From Romanomermis culicivorax (Eukaryota; Nematoda; Enoplea; Mermithida; Mermithidae): a stretch of DNA of 64,000 bases. Numbering within the stretch: position 1 is the first letter of the stretch; every line of letters begins with the position of its first letter. The position numbers and the translations under genes were made by a program. Under the pieces are notes generated by a model. The model saw only the letters and a program-made list of their open reading frames with translations, had not been told where the DNA came from and searched no databases. The DNA lies in the NCBI GenBank assembly GCA_963922205.1, contig CAWUHX010000031.1:62001-126000 (forward strand). The letters run 5' to 3'. Below are positions 11,679 through 22,376 of this stretch, piece after piece.

Positions 11679-12727
11679 GTCATCGAGACGGCACCTTTGC
11701 TGATTCCGTCAACAAACAGAGATTTTACACAAGATCTCATTGACCCACATCTTGATGCAGAGGTCTCTGACCCGTAATCAAGACGCTCTTCTCTTCTTTA
11801 CTTACGGAGGGGGTCGTCCCTTTTCGAAGGACCGCCGTGCCCCTCACAGGATACCCACTCCTGTTCCACGCTGGAAAAGCAGTGTAAAGAAGAGAATGAG
11901 CAGCGATCAATGCACATAAACTAGGGTATTGCCTCACATTACAGGCGCATCCGTGCGATAGCCTGTACCTCACCTCTAAAATTTTTCTTTTTAGTCTCGT
12001 TTCAGATTTCACAAATCAACTGACAATTGGCAACTTCACAGAAGGGATCAAATGACGTCAGCAACTTCACGCATCTCCTATCGACGTCAGCAACTCCACG
12101 CAACATTGACACAATTTCACAAACCAGAACGCACCGAAAAACCACTGGACCATTGACCGCTCGCCATCACTATCACCTGAACGTTTGACCCCCACAGACG
12201 CGCACAAGGACGAGGACGCCCTTTTTCGAAGGACCGCTGTGTCAATTGCTGACGGATTTCATCGAACGTCACGTGATTCACATCACAATTTTTCATTATG
12301 TTTCTCATTACGTTTTGTGTTACAGTAATTTACATCGATTTTGCGTTTCGTTTTTATACTTTTTACATGCAATTTATGTGTGTACTTTTTATGTTTATTT
12401 CTGTTGCTTTTGCGCACTTTTATTTCCGTTTCGATTTATTATTTTCAATCGCAAACGTAGACTACGGTATGTACCCGCTAGTCAAGAATTTCCGTTAGAG
12501 ATAAGCTCTCCAAGCTCATCGCTGTAATTAGAGCATTACGTGCACTTCTTATCAGTAGAAACTAGTGACGTTTGGCAATGTGAAACGACTAGTTGGAAAT
12601 TCTCACTAGTGACGTTCCTATGTTAAGCATGGAGAGTGAAAACTCGCCCCAATGCTTAACGTTGTGAACTGGAAAATGTCTATGTGATCATAGGCATCTT
12701 CTGCAACGATTTCCGCTGCAGAAGTTA
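11679..12727 (+). other. 3' untranslated part of retroelement copy 1
   Basis: About 1 kb between the pol stop and the polypurine tract, conserved in copy 2 at 22377-23486. It carries two copies of the leader motif, GACGTCAGCAAC, at about 12055 and 12089, a T-rich stretch at 12280-12450, and an imperfect inverted pair around 12540-12640 involving ACTAGTGACGTT. No protein is supported. The shared motif at both ends may tie leader and 3' region together functionally; that is inference. Confidence 0.5.
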
Positions 12728-12738
12728 ACTTGGGGGAG
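12728..12738 (+). promoter_or_regulatory. Candidate polypurine tract
   Basis: ACTTGGGGGAG immediately precedes TGTTAAC, the expected arrangement for plus-strand primer and 3' LTR start. The same word occurs at the equivalent place in copy 2 (22366-22376, minus). Confidence 0.5.
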
Positions 12739-13667
12739 TGTTAACTCCGCCCAAGGCATACTGTAGTTTATGGAGCCCTTTAAAAGGGCATGTTTTGTCT
12801 TTTTGTCACTCAATTTTGGGCCTAACTGGTTTTCGTCGTTTTAGCCTCTGCGTCCCCGTTTACGGCCACTGATTTTATTATATTTTGTTATTGTCAACTG
12901 CGTCTTGCCCTACATCGAATAAATTTACATATTTTCGCCCCGACCTACACATACTCGTTGCCCTACAGTAACCCGACCGTAGGAACCCGTCCCCGTCGCC
13001 GTTAATTGTAGAACCCCGTCGCCCCTTGCCGAGGAAACGTCCGTTACCATCGCCTGCCGATCAGCAGCCGCCGAACCCCACACCGAATCGCCCGAATTCC
13101 CGTTCCCGTACATTGCTGTCTGTAGGACCCCAGTTTGACCCCGAACCCGTCGCCCAGCGCCGAGTAATTTGAGAAGAGGTGTCGTAAGTCTTCTCAGGGG
13201 TTGTTGTTGTTGAGGGTATATTTGTGGGAGTCTCCCCTAAGCTAGTTTTCCCCCGGAAGGACCCTCAATTAAGAAAGCCCTCAGACCCTTAAGGTCAGGG
13301 CCAATAAGGGGATTTAGGTTAACAATCGGGTCCCCTACAGTACGCCATTCTCCGAATGGCACCGTCCCCCATTCCGGTGAATGAGGACTAGGGATTGGCA
13401 CCTCCGACCCGGCCGCGTTGTCCATTATTCTGCAGCATTAACCCTAGGATAAGGCCGAGGTACACCATAGGTTTACCTGTGGTAGTACCAGCTGGGTTGG
13501 GTTCCCGAAACAGAAACACATACTGGAGCCACCCCACGGGGTCACAGCATGTCACCTACCGTGTCATGGCCATGTTCCCTATGGGATGTGGTACGGGTTT
13601 CCCCGTCAATGTAACTGATCACCAGTTCAGTTAATGTGACATGGCTCCACCTCTGTTTAATGTGACA
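12739..13667 (+). repeat. Candidate 3' LTR of copy 1
   Basis: Starts TGTTAAC after the purine tract and ends AATGTGACA where homology to copy 2 stops, giving TG...CA ends and a length of 929 bp (937 bp in copy 2). It contains a TTTAAAAGG box near 12779, AATAAA at about 12919, a GC-rich CCCGTCGCC-type tract at 12940-13160 and three TTAATGTGACA-like words near the end. No second copy upstream of gag is visible in either element, so LTR status rests on ends and context only. Confidence 0.45.
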
Positions 13668-13705
13668 GTATGAAAAAAATTCAATCCCTTAGTTTATACT
13701 TTTAG

Positions 13706-14064
13706 GCAATTTTAAAGTATCAAGAAGGAAGTCAAAATCAACCGAAAAAGTTATATGGATCCTTGGGTAGTTTACCGGAGGATACAGAATGGTTTTTGTC
13801 ATTTCTGTCAATGTCCACTTATTGTGTCAAAGTTTCAATAAGATTTGTGAACTGTCTTACGAGCTGCACGTTTTGAAGGTTGATACAAAAATGCTGTTTA
13901 ATGCTATTAAATACACCATTGAAAATGTTCAGATTAGACGAATAAAAATAAAACATGTGAGTAGAATCACTGGGGAAATTTCATCGATCTATTCACAATG
14001 GTTGTGCAACGAGGTATCTCAAAAGAGATTCAACGAAAATTCCTCTCCTCAGGAATTTAACTGA
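13706..14064 (+). pseudogene. Exon-like coding remnant of an unrecognised gene family
   Basis: A good acceptor (TATACTTTTAG) ends at 13705 and is followed by an open frame of about 56 codons rich in Ser, Phe and Trp. A shift near 13877 moves to the frame that then runs to TGA at 14062-14064. The second half (about 13880-14060) is helical-looking and charged. By eye it resembles the final exon at 19307-19657 in length pattern and in a short KxLxxxIxxxIExxVxI-like stretch. The 3' half is also present, inverted and more decayed, at 54860-55170 and 61670-61970. Function unknown. Confidence 0.35.
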
Positions 14065-14150
14065 AAAAATCGAAGCTGCGAGTTTAATGTTACAAGCTAA
14101 GTGTTGGCTGTCTGACTCCGGCATATGTTATAAGCTGTGAGAAAGTGCTC
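13966..14150 (+). repeat. Segment repeated in inverted orientation near both cystatin duplications
   Basis: The stretch containing CATCGATCTATTCACAATGG and TCGAAGCTGCGAGTTTAATG is the reverse complement of 54870-55050 and 61680-61850, with scattered differences. It links this spacer to the segmental duplication at the right of the window. Confidence 0.7.
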
Positions 14151-14279
14151 TAAAGTTGGAGGCATTTTGCTTCACACCACGTGATGTTAGCCAGACGAAA
14201 ATGAAAGATCACTATGAAAACGATTTTGACGACAGTACTGATTTGTGTAACTTTTCTATTTAGGAGCATTTTATAAAAA

Positions 14280-14845
14280 ACAGACTATAGTACATAAAAT
14301 TATAGTTGTACAGATAATAAATATATCACAAGGAGTATAAAAGGGTCATTTAGAAAATGCAGTTACTTCTGAGTGATTCCAATAAGTAAGCTTTCTTCAG
14401 AGCTGTGCAGCTCCCTAAACGGTACAAAAATCTTGATAAAAATTTTACCAATATAGTAAGAATGATGAACTATAACATAAAAAAATAAAATTCTGCGGCA
14501 TCTGCTGATTTATTGTATTACATCAAGAGATAGCCTATTTTCTCCTGTGTACAGTAAATATTCATTTATCGAATAAGATCACTCCGATGTTGAAATATCA
14601 CTTGGTTAGCAAGACCACTAAAAATGCCATAAAGTCACAGATTTTCAAACTTTAGTTTACTGTACTGGCGTAAATCTGTATTTTTAAGCGAAACCACGGA
14701 TACCGTGAAACTCAGCGCACGAAACTACCCAAAATTTATCATTTTAGAATATGGTTAATTTTTAGGGAAGGTCGAATCTATCTGAAATCATGTGTTAAAA
14801 ACGTGATTTAAAATGATTCATCTCTTTTTTTGAGAGAGTTAGGGT
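14280..14845 (+). repeat. Solo arm of the large palindromic repeat family
   Basis: From AAACAGACTATAG to TTTGAGAGAG. It matches, with divergence, the right arm at 61020-61672, including GCAGCTCCCTAAACGGTAC, AAATAAAATTCTGCGGC and GCGCACGAAACTACCCAAAA. Related minus-oriented arms lie at 53640-54500 and 58117-59030. Noncoding. Confidence 0.75.
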
Positions 14846-14859
14846 CGGTTGAAGTTTAA

Positions 14860-15058
14860 TCCAACTTTGGTCGACTTCCGGACGATATTCTTCGCTTTAA
14901 ATGTGTGCCCATAACAAATGAATTTGTGAACCGTTTTATCCTAAACGCTTGAACCCGAGACTTTATAAACAGTTCGATAATTGCACTTAGTGTGGCCATA
15001 ACATTCTTCAGACATTTTAATTCAGCCACAATCTCATCTGAAGACTTCCATAACATTC
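14860..15058 (-). pseudogene. Exon-like remnant, unrecognised gene family
   Basis: On the minus strand an acceptor (ATGGTGACAG) is followed by an open frame of about 66 codons ending in TAA near 14856. The translation is an amphipathic helical stretch (Glu/Lys/Leu/Ile-rich) and looks protein-coding, not random AT-rich sequence. It resembles by eye the helical part of the exon at 19307-19657. Signal peptide and other exons were not found. Function unknown. Confidence 0.3.
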
Positions 15059-15284
15059 TGTCACCATTAAAAACTTCGTAGTGTTACTGTATTGATATGA
15101 ATTTTTTAACTTCCCGTTCATAGATAGTCGTTCGGATTGATTTTAGTCTATAGCCCATTATTTTCAATGAGCTTCATAATGCAAAAAATCGAAGAAATCC
15201 TCAGGTGATGGATGATCACGAGTCGTAATTTCTTGTTTTCTTTTTTTCCTCTTTCTTTCTGCAGTCGTGAACGTCTGGTTCCCG

Positions 15285-15539
15285 TCAGAACTTTAAAAAA
15301 TTCGTGGGTTCTATTTGTGGGAGGGCTTTATTTCCACAAGTAGGGCACTTTTTTGGTAACCCAACAAAACAAAAGTTGGACTTGTTGTTTGCCCCACCTG
15401 TGCTTTGTGATGCGATGCCTACTAACGTCAAAATATCTTCTATTTTCTCTTCACCATCTACTCTTTCGGTGCCCTCCAGTATAAACTTTGCGTTCAATTT
15501 TTGATGAGATCGAACGCAGGTTTCCTTATTTTTGATCAA
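15285..15539 (-). CDS. Hypothetical 84-codon frame with a CxxC motif
   Basis: Minus-strand ATG frame ending in TGA at 15285. It has an acidic/charged N-terminal half, then a Gly/Ser/Asn-rich segment and a KKCPTCGN motif near residues 62-69, half of a possible zinc ribbon. No second Cys pair is present, so a zinc site is unproven. Base composition is less AT-biased than the surroundings. It may be an exon of a larger gene or a fossil; no neighbour helps to assign it. Confidence 0.25.
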   Translation of the reverse strand: MIKNKETCVRSHQKLNAKFILEGTERVDGEEKIEDILTLVGIASQSTGGANNKSNFCFVGLPKKCPTCGNKALPQIEPTNFLKF

Positions 15540-16045
15540 GATTTTTTTCTACCTTCAAAAGAGGGAGATGAACATTGTCTCACATTCTACAGTAATAAGC
15601 TGCTATGTACGCATACACCGATATTTCTAATTACGGTTTTTATTCCGTATGCCGCAATTTTTTTTGATATTAACAAAATATAAATGATACGGAGTACTGC
15701 TACGCAGACCGTATCAGGATCGTGTGAAAAACCACAAATGTTATTCCACACACACACGCACAATAAGTACATATACCATTATAATTGTATTCAAGAAATT
15801 TGCCTGCTTTTTCCTCTCGTTTCGACTGTGCAAATGATGCTAATTGCAATGTTGCATGCAACTTATTATGAGCCACACTAACGATGTTGAGTTGATTTTT
15901 CAACATCCTCTTCATTGTCTGTAACATTGCGGGGGCGGTGGTGAAAACATCTAGAAGCAGATCAAGATACGGAGGCCGATAAGATATTTTTATCGTGAAT
16001 GTTTTTTCAGCTCTTATTTCCTCAGTTGTTGGTCAGAATCGAGTT

Positions 16046-17364
16046 ATGAAACAATATTTTTCGACCTGTGTACTAATTGTGGTCTTCATATCATGTAAGT
16101 AAAGATCGTGTAACATTTAAAAACAGGAAACCATGTGCATGTTAGATAAGTTCAAAATCAGAGGTAACCATGGTCCGGTTGCACAGTCGTCGCCCTTTCT
16201 CGAAGTTGCTCCCTTTCGACTAAGTCAACACCATGAATTTTTTTTTAAAATTTCAACTCCGATTACTGGATACAGTTTTTGAAGATTTATCCAAAGATGT
16301 AATGGAGCTCCGGGATCAATTTTGTGAAGTTCCGCCTTATTATGTCCTTAAACGATCAAAACCAACGTTGTGTAGCAAAATCATTATACTCTTCAGACAT
16401 CACTATTGAGGATACCTTTAACAGATTTTGGTTCATTTATAGTATAATCATGCTTCTAGATTCGTGTGCAACGTCAGCGAGTGATCAAAGTTCAGAATAT
16501 GACGACCTGATCGACTTCAAGTGAGTTAGGCCTATAAATAGCGAATGTAGAGTTGAATTGCCGAATATGCATAGTCCGTTTTTTTATAAAATTCTTCTAG
16601 ATTGAAAAATAACAACAGTTTCTACCCTCGTCAAAATGATTTACATAAAATTTCACTGTAGAATTTTTTAATCGACAAATTTTTACAGGTTAGTTGAGTA
16701 TAATCGCAAATTTCAAATCCTACGTGACATGGTTTAGCAGAATACCGTGAAAATATGAAATGGTACTCGCTTTATTTAATGGATAGAAAAGAGAATTCAA
16801 TGCCGGAAACTGCAAGTTATGCAGTCCAACTATAAAAACTGTGCAATATCTGCTGTACCCAGATTTATCAGGCATTTCAAATCGAATTCTATGTTAACAC
16901 TAAGATTTATTTCGCATATATCTGTTAATGCTCAATTATGACAGCTACAGTAAGTCGAGTAGAAAATTCTGTGAGTTTACCCGTTCTGAGCACTACTATT
17001 AGTTTTACAATCTATGCAAGAAAAATAGCCGTCCGAGATCTACAAAATTATGAGTCGACAGTTTCAGAGACATACGACGTTCTTATAAAAAGTCTAATGT
17101 GGTTCCGGAACCTAGGGACCTAGCCAATATACGTAGTTTTCAGGTTTACTTTCTTCTTTTCTCAGTGATCAAGGTTTGCAACTGGAACCACTGGATTCCG
17201 CTTTTAAAAATATTGTTTTTTGGCACATTCCAAAGAAATAAAAAAAAATGATCAACACAGTAAGTAGTACTTCTTTTAGGTTATAATTTGCATATCTATG
17301 CTTTTAGCTGGAATTTGAAAAAACCTTGAAGTTCACTGGCAAAATCAATTTTGCAACAATCTAA
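16046..17364 (+). pseudogene. Multi-exon secreted-protein gene, probably broken
   Basis: Exon 1 (16046-16094) is an ATG followed by a hydrophobic signal peptide and a GTAAGT donor in phase 1. Two acceptors fit that phase: TGGATACAG (exon from 16276, open to 16406) and CTCTTCAG (exon from 16397 to a GTGAGT donor at 16521). The latter joins in phase to an exon at 17166-17259 (acceptor TTTTCTCAG, donor GTAAGT), then to one at 17308-17364 that stops at TAA. One in-frame TAA at 17239-17241 interrupts the third exon. The last exon holds a short LKFTGKIN block resembling LRFTGVRS in the gene ending at 19657, with the same phase-0 boundary. Function unknown. Confidence 0.35.
16570..16790 (+). mobile_element. 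MITE of the CTATAGTCTG family (in an intron)
   Basis: Starts CATAGTCCGTTTTTTTATAAAA and shares the interior order with the complete copy at 52819-53073: ATTGAAAA, TTTACA, TTGAGTAT, TTTAGCAGAA and AAATGGTACT. The right end is decayed. It lies inside the predicted intron at 16521-17165. Confidence 0.6.
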
Positions 17365-17398
17365 GGACCTAATAATCTGTTTTTCTATGAACGCTTGC

Positions 17399-17619
17399 AG
17401 ATAATAAAAGTAGAAAGCAAGTACTGCTTGACACTTCTACGATTTTCTGTTGCACTATATGTCACATTGGACAAGAAATTTGAGAGCAAACTCGACCAAC
17501 ATTAGATTTCTCGTGTGAAAAACTGTAATTCAACAAATTTTGTTTAAACGATTCTGACGGCAGTACTAATTTTTTGTAATTTTTTTTATTGACAAGGATT
17601 TTGCAAAAAACTGACTATA
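17399..17619 (-). mobile_element. MITE of the CTATAGTCTG family
   Basis: Ends AAAAAACTGACTATA and begins with the AGTAGAAAGCAAGTACT block in inverse order relative to 52819-53073, so it is a minus-oriented copy. No coding capacity. Confidence 0.55.
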
Positions 17620-17751
17620 AGAAAGCAGATTTTGCTATTCATCAGCCTATTACAATTGCGTCAGTTGGCAAGTGCAAAAGTTTTTGTAGCCTTGCATAAA
17701 TCATAAAAATGCAAAAACACGAGTGAGGAAAACCACCAATCTCCGAAGGTC

Positions 17752-18000
17752 TTGAGATGTAAATTCCAAATAGAGTATTCTACAACGTGTAGGCATGCGA
17801 GTAATGTTACACTGATCTTTTTATCCAAAGGTTTGTTCACACTAAAAAATGGCATAAATGTTGTTTATGGAGTCAAGATCGCTCCCAATCACAGCGCCGG
17901 AGAAAGTTTAAACGATACTGGGAGATGTTTTAGACAGACGATTGTGAGCACTAAACTAATGTCCGCCGGGAGTAACACGCATTATGTATATACCCCATGA
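17752..18000 (+). pseudogene. Exon fragment of the unrecognised gene family
   Basis: An open frame of about 82 codons ending in TGA. Its middle (about 17835-17905) reads LKNGINVVYG, closely resembling TKNGIPFFGG in the exon at 19118-19225; the DNA around CACTAAAAAATGG is alike in both. No ATG, signal peptide or reliable splice sites were found, so it is treated as a fragment. Confidence 0.35.
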
Positions 18001-18440
18001 AATAAACAATTACAAACTTTGATGTTCAAAAGCTCACATGTCGAAAATAGTGTGAATTCAGATTGACTTATTGTGAGAACCTCTTTTTATTTCAGCAAGC
18101 TTTATCGATTACGATTTTTAACTAGTCCACATCTGTTATAGTTCCTGAAATTAGTTATAGGCAAACCTTTGATTGTTTAGCACATGATGCAAATTTTAAG
18201 GTAAAGAAGGCCTGAGCTAATGTTGTCAGAATAATATGATACTTTACTGTTGACTATAAAAATGTACCATAACTCGTGGGATTTTGTTCATGCAATTTCT
18301 GCGTCATTTTCGACGACATGTGTATTAATGTAAAAGTGCAGAATACAGTAAGGACTCCCAAGCGTGAAAATGTACGAGCGTGTGCTTGGAAATACTCAGC
18401 AATATTCCTACTATTTCCGACTATTTACTTTTCCTTAAAG

Positions 18441-18741
18441 ACGCACCTACGACAATAATCGTGAATTTTGGATCCGCTTGGCCCGAACCCTGAGGCGTAC
18501 GGGCAACATGCGTGGCGCTATGACCGAAATCGATGATCTCACCGAAACCCGAAAACGCAGCGGCGACATCGACGACGATAACGACCAATCACCCCGTAGC
18601 CGCCCCTGGGCTAGGCTCAAGATGGCGACCATGATGCGAGGCCAACCGAAGCCCATGTTCTTGGCGCCGTACGCTTTTTGGCGAACTGCCAGGCGCTACG
18701 GTCGATTCGTTAAACGATGGCCTACGGCTCGCTTGGGTTGA
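18441..18741 (+). CDS. GC-rich terminal exon, possible basic or neuropeptide-like protein
   Basis: A TTCCTTAAAG acceptor precedes an open frame of about 100 codons that stops at TGA 18739-18741; an AATAAA lies about 105 nt later (near 18848). GC content and Arg codon use are strikingly higher than in the surrounding DNA, which supports coding. The protein is Arg-rich with an acidic central patch. Near the C terminus it has RRYGR, then KR, then a terminal WPTARLG. Dibasic sites followed by a C-terminal Gly are typical of amidated neuropeptide precursors, but there is no visible signal-peptide exon and only one or two candidate peptides. A basic nuclear or structural protein is equally possible. 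Confidence 0.4.
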
Positions 18742-19117
18742 GAAAAATAGAATGAAAATTTGAAATGGCTGGGCAGTGAAATAGGAGAAATAGACTTCCT
18801 GCTCATCGATACATCGCAACAATGTCACTTCGTCTAACATTGTGAAGAATAAAATGTGCCCAGTTTTTGATGACTAAAAAATTGAGCCGTAGCTGGTGTG
18901 TGAACTTTTGCTACAATGTGTTTTAGTTGTTGCATGATAAGCATATGACTGATAGTCATCTTGACGGCCGTCGTCGTATCACGACGTAAAGTTTTTGTCA
19001 AACTGTAGAAAGTAGATTCGTATGTAAAGGTCGTTTATCTGTTGATTTAAGTTTGTTGATCAGGATATTTGGAAAAGATCTGATGATGTTGCGAATACTA
19101 AATTTTTTTGAACTTAA

Positions 19118-19657
19118 TTTCGTCCACATTTGAACACTAAAAATGGAATTCCTTTTTTCGGTGGACATACAGGAATTTATCAGCGTGAACATAAAAATTT
19201 GAAGTCTGTTTCTCAGCTCATTGAGGTATTGAAAATTAACAACCGTTATTTATTCTTCGCTTAGTTTTTCTGATGATGATGCGCTGATTTTTGTCTATTT
19301 ATTAAGAAAACAGCAGATACAGAGGAACTGCGTTTCACAGGAGTAAGATCAGTAAATCATTCACTATACTTACAAGATCGTTTAGCAGAATCACTATCAA
19401 AAAATGTCGATCTGATCAAAAAAAATATTGATGAGCACGCAGTTAAATTTCAATTAGACTTTCTTCATCTGATGTTTGAATTAATAAAATGTGAACAAAA
19501 GAAAATATATTTTCATTCAAAGTTTGTTGAATGGCGGAGTCGAGTGGACAAACAAACACTCAGTTGTAGGGCATGCGAAAGTAAACTAGAGGAGGAGCAT
19601 TTGATGTTTTACACCACTGTTAGAAATGACTTAGATGGCAAAAATGTTCGGTCGTGA
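19118..19657 (+). CDS. Two 3' exons of an unrecognised gene
   Basis: Exon A is open from 19118 to a GAG|GTATTG donor at 19225 (phase 0). An 81-nt intron ends at TTTATTAAG (19306). Exon B runs from 19307 to TGA at 19655-19657, about 116 codons, followed by AATAAA near 19762. Exon B is a charged, mostly helical sequence with an SCRAC motif (CxxC) near its end. I do not recognise the family. Related fragments lie at 13706-14064, 14860-15058, 16046-17364 and 17752-18000, so this may be the only intact member here. The 5' exons and any signal peptide are missing from what I can identify. Confidence 0.5.
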
Positions 19658-19940
19658 TTGTTAATAGTAAACCATTCATTGTGGTTTCAAAGTTTTTTGA
19701 TTTCTGGCTAATTCCATGTTCACAGCAAAATACGCAATCTTTTCTAAAATTTTTGAAATTTTAATAAATCGAGCACAATTCAAGTCAAATTTTTATAAAT
19801 ATTTATTTGTTAAAAAATAGTCATAGATTTCATTTCATAAATTGTCGGGGTTACTGTATTGCGATCGACTTTACTTCCGGCGTCGGTGCTCAAATGGAGT
19901 TGGCAGAAAAACGGAAATGGGTAAATGATAACTTTACCTA

Positions 19941-21054
19941 TATCTGAAAATTCCAGGAAATGGCAAAAAGGAGAATATGTTTTTCCTTTTTGCTTGCTTC
20001 ACTGGCTTAAAAGTTCGATATTAAGCCTCCCCATCATTTCATTTCAGTAAAATTCCAACTGAAAAAAACTTTCCATTTTCTCAGAAAATATACGCGCCCA
20101 GTTTTTTAGTCATTTCTGAAAATGCCTCTGCGCAAAAATGGACAAATCTTTGAAAAAATTTCAGTATCAGATATTAAAGTTAATTTTTACAGAAGAAAAA
20201 ACTTTGGTTTAATGAAAAACCCGAAATCTTTGTAATTACTTATGTGCCATTCTTTGTTAGAATTTTTCATTACTGTATACAATGCAGTGTCCTATACCTT
20301 GTTTCCGAAAAGCAGGTGGTAAACCCACAGTATTCCTGATTCGCAAGACAACGAATTTACACAATTTGGAACAAATTCGAAAAATTAATTGCTGGTAAAC
20401 AGCAAAATTTTTGTTGACGGCGATTTTTGGGAGACTGGCGAACATCATTTGAGTAAAATTAGCTAAAGCACAGTTTCAAATAAGTTTAAACTAACTTTAA
20501 TCGTATTAGAAATTTAATTCCCGCGTTTTAAACTCGGAAAAAACAATACGTGTGAATCAAGAATACGGTGAGTTTACAACCGGGTTCTCGGAAACGAAGT
20601 ATAGTATTATGCTCAGTGAAATATGGGACAAGGAGAAACATATTCATCCTTTGCCACTTCCTAGTATTAAAGAATGGTCATTGTTCTGTATAGTTTTTGT
20701 CAATTACAGCACTTTTTTGTACAAGCCTGTAATGAATTTTACACATGCAGTTAGAGGCATCACGTGTGTTCTATCATGAAAATGAAGTATGTATTGTACA
20801 TACAGTAATCATGTAGATTGTAAAAATTGCTACAAGACAAGTGAATTTCATGCGCAGAGGCTTAAAATCGTTCTGTCTTTTAAAAAACTGGGCGCGTATA
20901 TGTTTCTCAGAAAATGGAAAGTTTTTTTCAGTTAGAATTTTTCTGAAATGAAATGATGGGGAAGCCTAATATCGAACTTTTAAGCCAGTGAAACAAGCAA
21001 AAAGGAAAAACATATTCTCCTTTTTGCCATTTCCTGGCATTTTCAGATAAATAT
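19941..21054. mobile_element. 1.1-kb inverted-repeat element
   Basis: TIRs of about 200 bp: CTGAAAATTCCAGGAAATGG at the left pairs with CCATTTCCTGGCATTTTCAG at the right, and ACGCGCCCAGTTTTTTAG near 20090 pairs with AAAAAACTGGGCGCGT near 20883. A truncated copy without the right TIR is at 57201-58113. Two short opposing frames inside are conserved with it, but neither resembles a transposase. Probably a non-autonomous DNA transposon. Confidence 0.75.
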
Positions 21055-21428
21055 CGTACTTTCAAGCTCCTGCAAGGAAGGTGTGAAAAATTCTGTACTG
21101 AAAAAGTGTATTTTCGAAGTATAGTACGAACGCCACTAAAATGTGGCGAATTTTACATTTTTTGGCATATATCATTTATGCAAATTTTTAGCGTTGAGAT
21201 ATTTCGAAAAACAAAAATATGCATCAGGGACAATAACATATGCTCTTTGCAACGGCGCTACTTAAAATCGATGAATCGGAAAAAAAATTTTTTTAAACAA
21301 CATTTATGCGAATTTCTAACGTACTAAACATTTTTACAAAAAACAAATATCAAAACGGGGGGTAGAAAAAGAAGGTCGTTTCAATGGTGCAACAAAAGAT
21401 CTGAAAATCGCAAAAAAAATTTTTAATG
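21055..21428. other. Spacer without recognisable gene
   Basis: AT-rich single-copy-looking DNA between the inverted-repeat element and the 3' end of retroelement copy 2. A frame at 21106-21327 is low in complexity and not supported. Confidence 0.4.
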
Positions 21429-22365
21429 TGTCACATTAAACGAAGTGGGAGCCATGTCACATTAACTGAATTGGTGATCAGTCACATTGATGGGAAACCC
21501 CATACCATATTCCATAGGAAATACGGCCATGACACTGCAAGTGACATGCTGTGACCTCGTTGGGTGGCTCCGTTATGGTTCTTTGTTTCAGGAACCTAAC
21601 CCAGCTGGTATTACCACAGTTAAACCTATGGTGTACCTCGGCCTTGTCCTTGGGTTATGCTGCAGAATAATGGACAACGCAGCCGGGTCAATGGTGCCAA
21701 TCCCTAGTCCTCATTCACTGGGAATGAGGGACGGTGCCATTCACAGAATGGCGTACTGTAGGGGACCCAATTGTAAACCTGAATCCCCTTATTGGCCCCG
21801 ACCTTAAGGGTCTGAGGGCTTTCTCAACTGAGGGTACTTCCAAGGGAAACTAGCTTAAGGAGGATTCCCACAAATATACCCTCAATAATAATAACCCCTG
21901 AGAAGACCCACTAAATCCTCTTCTCAAAGTGTTCGGCACTGGGCAATGGGTTCTGGGGTCAAAGTGTGGGTCCTACAGACGGCATGAAGCAGGTACGGGA
22001 ATCCGTAGCAATTCTGCGTAGAAGGTAATGCAGCTGCGAGTCGGCAGGCGACGGTATCAAGCACTTTCCTCGGGGAGGGCGACGGGGGTTCTCGATCAAC
22101 GGTGACGGGGGTGAGCTCCTACGAATGGAGTACTGTAGCAGACCACGTGAGGAAGACCAAAGGCAAGAGTATGCAAATTTATTCGACGAGCATCGAATGC
22201 AGATGTAATATAAAATATAATAATAAAGGCGACGAACGGCAAATGCGAGACGCAAGGCTAAAAAGACGCAACAACAATTAGGCCCAAAAAATGAGTGAAA
22301 AACTAACGAAACATGCCCATTTAAAAGGCTCCATAAACTACAGTATGCCTTGGGCGGAGTTAACA
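21429..22365 (-). repeat. Candidate 3' LTR of copy 2
   Basis: On the minus strand it starts TGTTAACTCCGCCC after CTTGGGGGAG and ends TTTAATGTGACA. Alignable over its length with 12739-13667, with small indels in the GC-rich part. Confidence 0.45.
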
Positions 22366-22376
22366 CTCCCCCAAGC
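22366..22376 (-). promoter_or_regulatory. Candidate polypurine tract of copy 2
   Basis: GCTTGGGGGAG directly before the LTR start on the minus strand, matching 12728-12738. Confidence 0.45.

Larger units (their letters stand above)
1..13667 (+). mobile_element. Ty3/gypsy-class env-bearing retroelement, copy 1 (decayed)
   Basis: A single plus-strand element with the order leader, gag, intron, ORF2, envelope-like gene, pol, 3' UTR, polypurine tract and candidate 3' LTR. The same modules occur in the same order on the minus strand at 21429-35753, and homology between the copies stops at about 13667 here and 21429 there, which sets the 3' end. The 5' end is at or beyond the left edge of the window. 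Pol has retropepsin, RT (YLDD), RNase H and a D,D,E integrase with a GPY/F-like tail, the Ty3/gypsy domain order. The copy is dead: gag has two stops, env has a 26-nt and a roughly 675-nt deletion, pol has one stop, and protease and RT catalytic aspartates are substituted. No 5' LTR matching the 3' LTR candidate is visible. Confidence 0.85.

Noticed and set aside
20257-20448. Conserved minus-strand ORF shared with 57508-57696
   Set aside because: It lies inside a repeated inverted-repeat element; the two copies are similar at all positions, so the match does not show coding selection.
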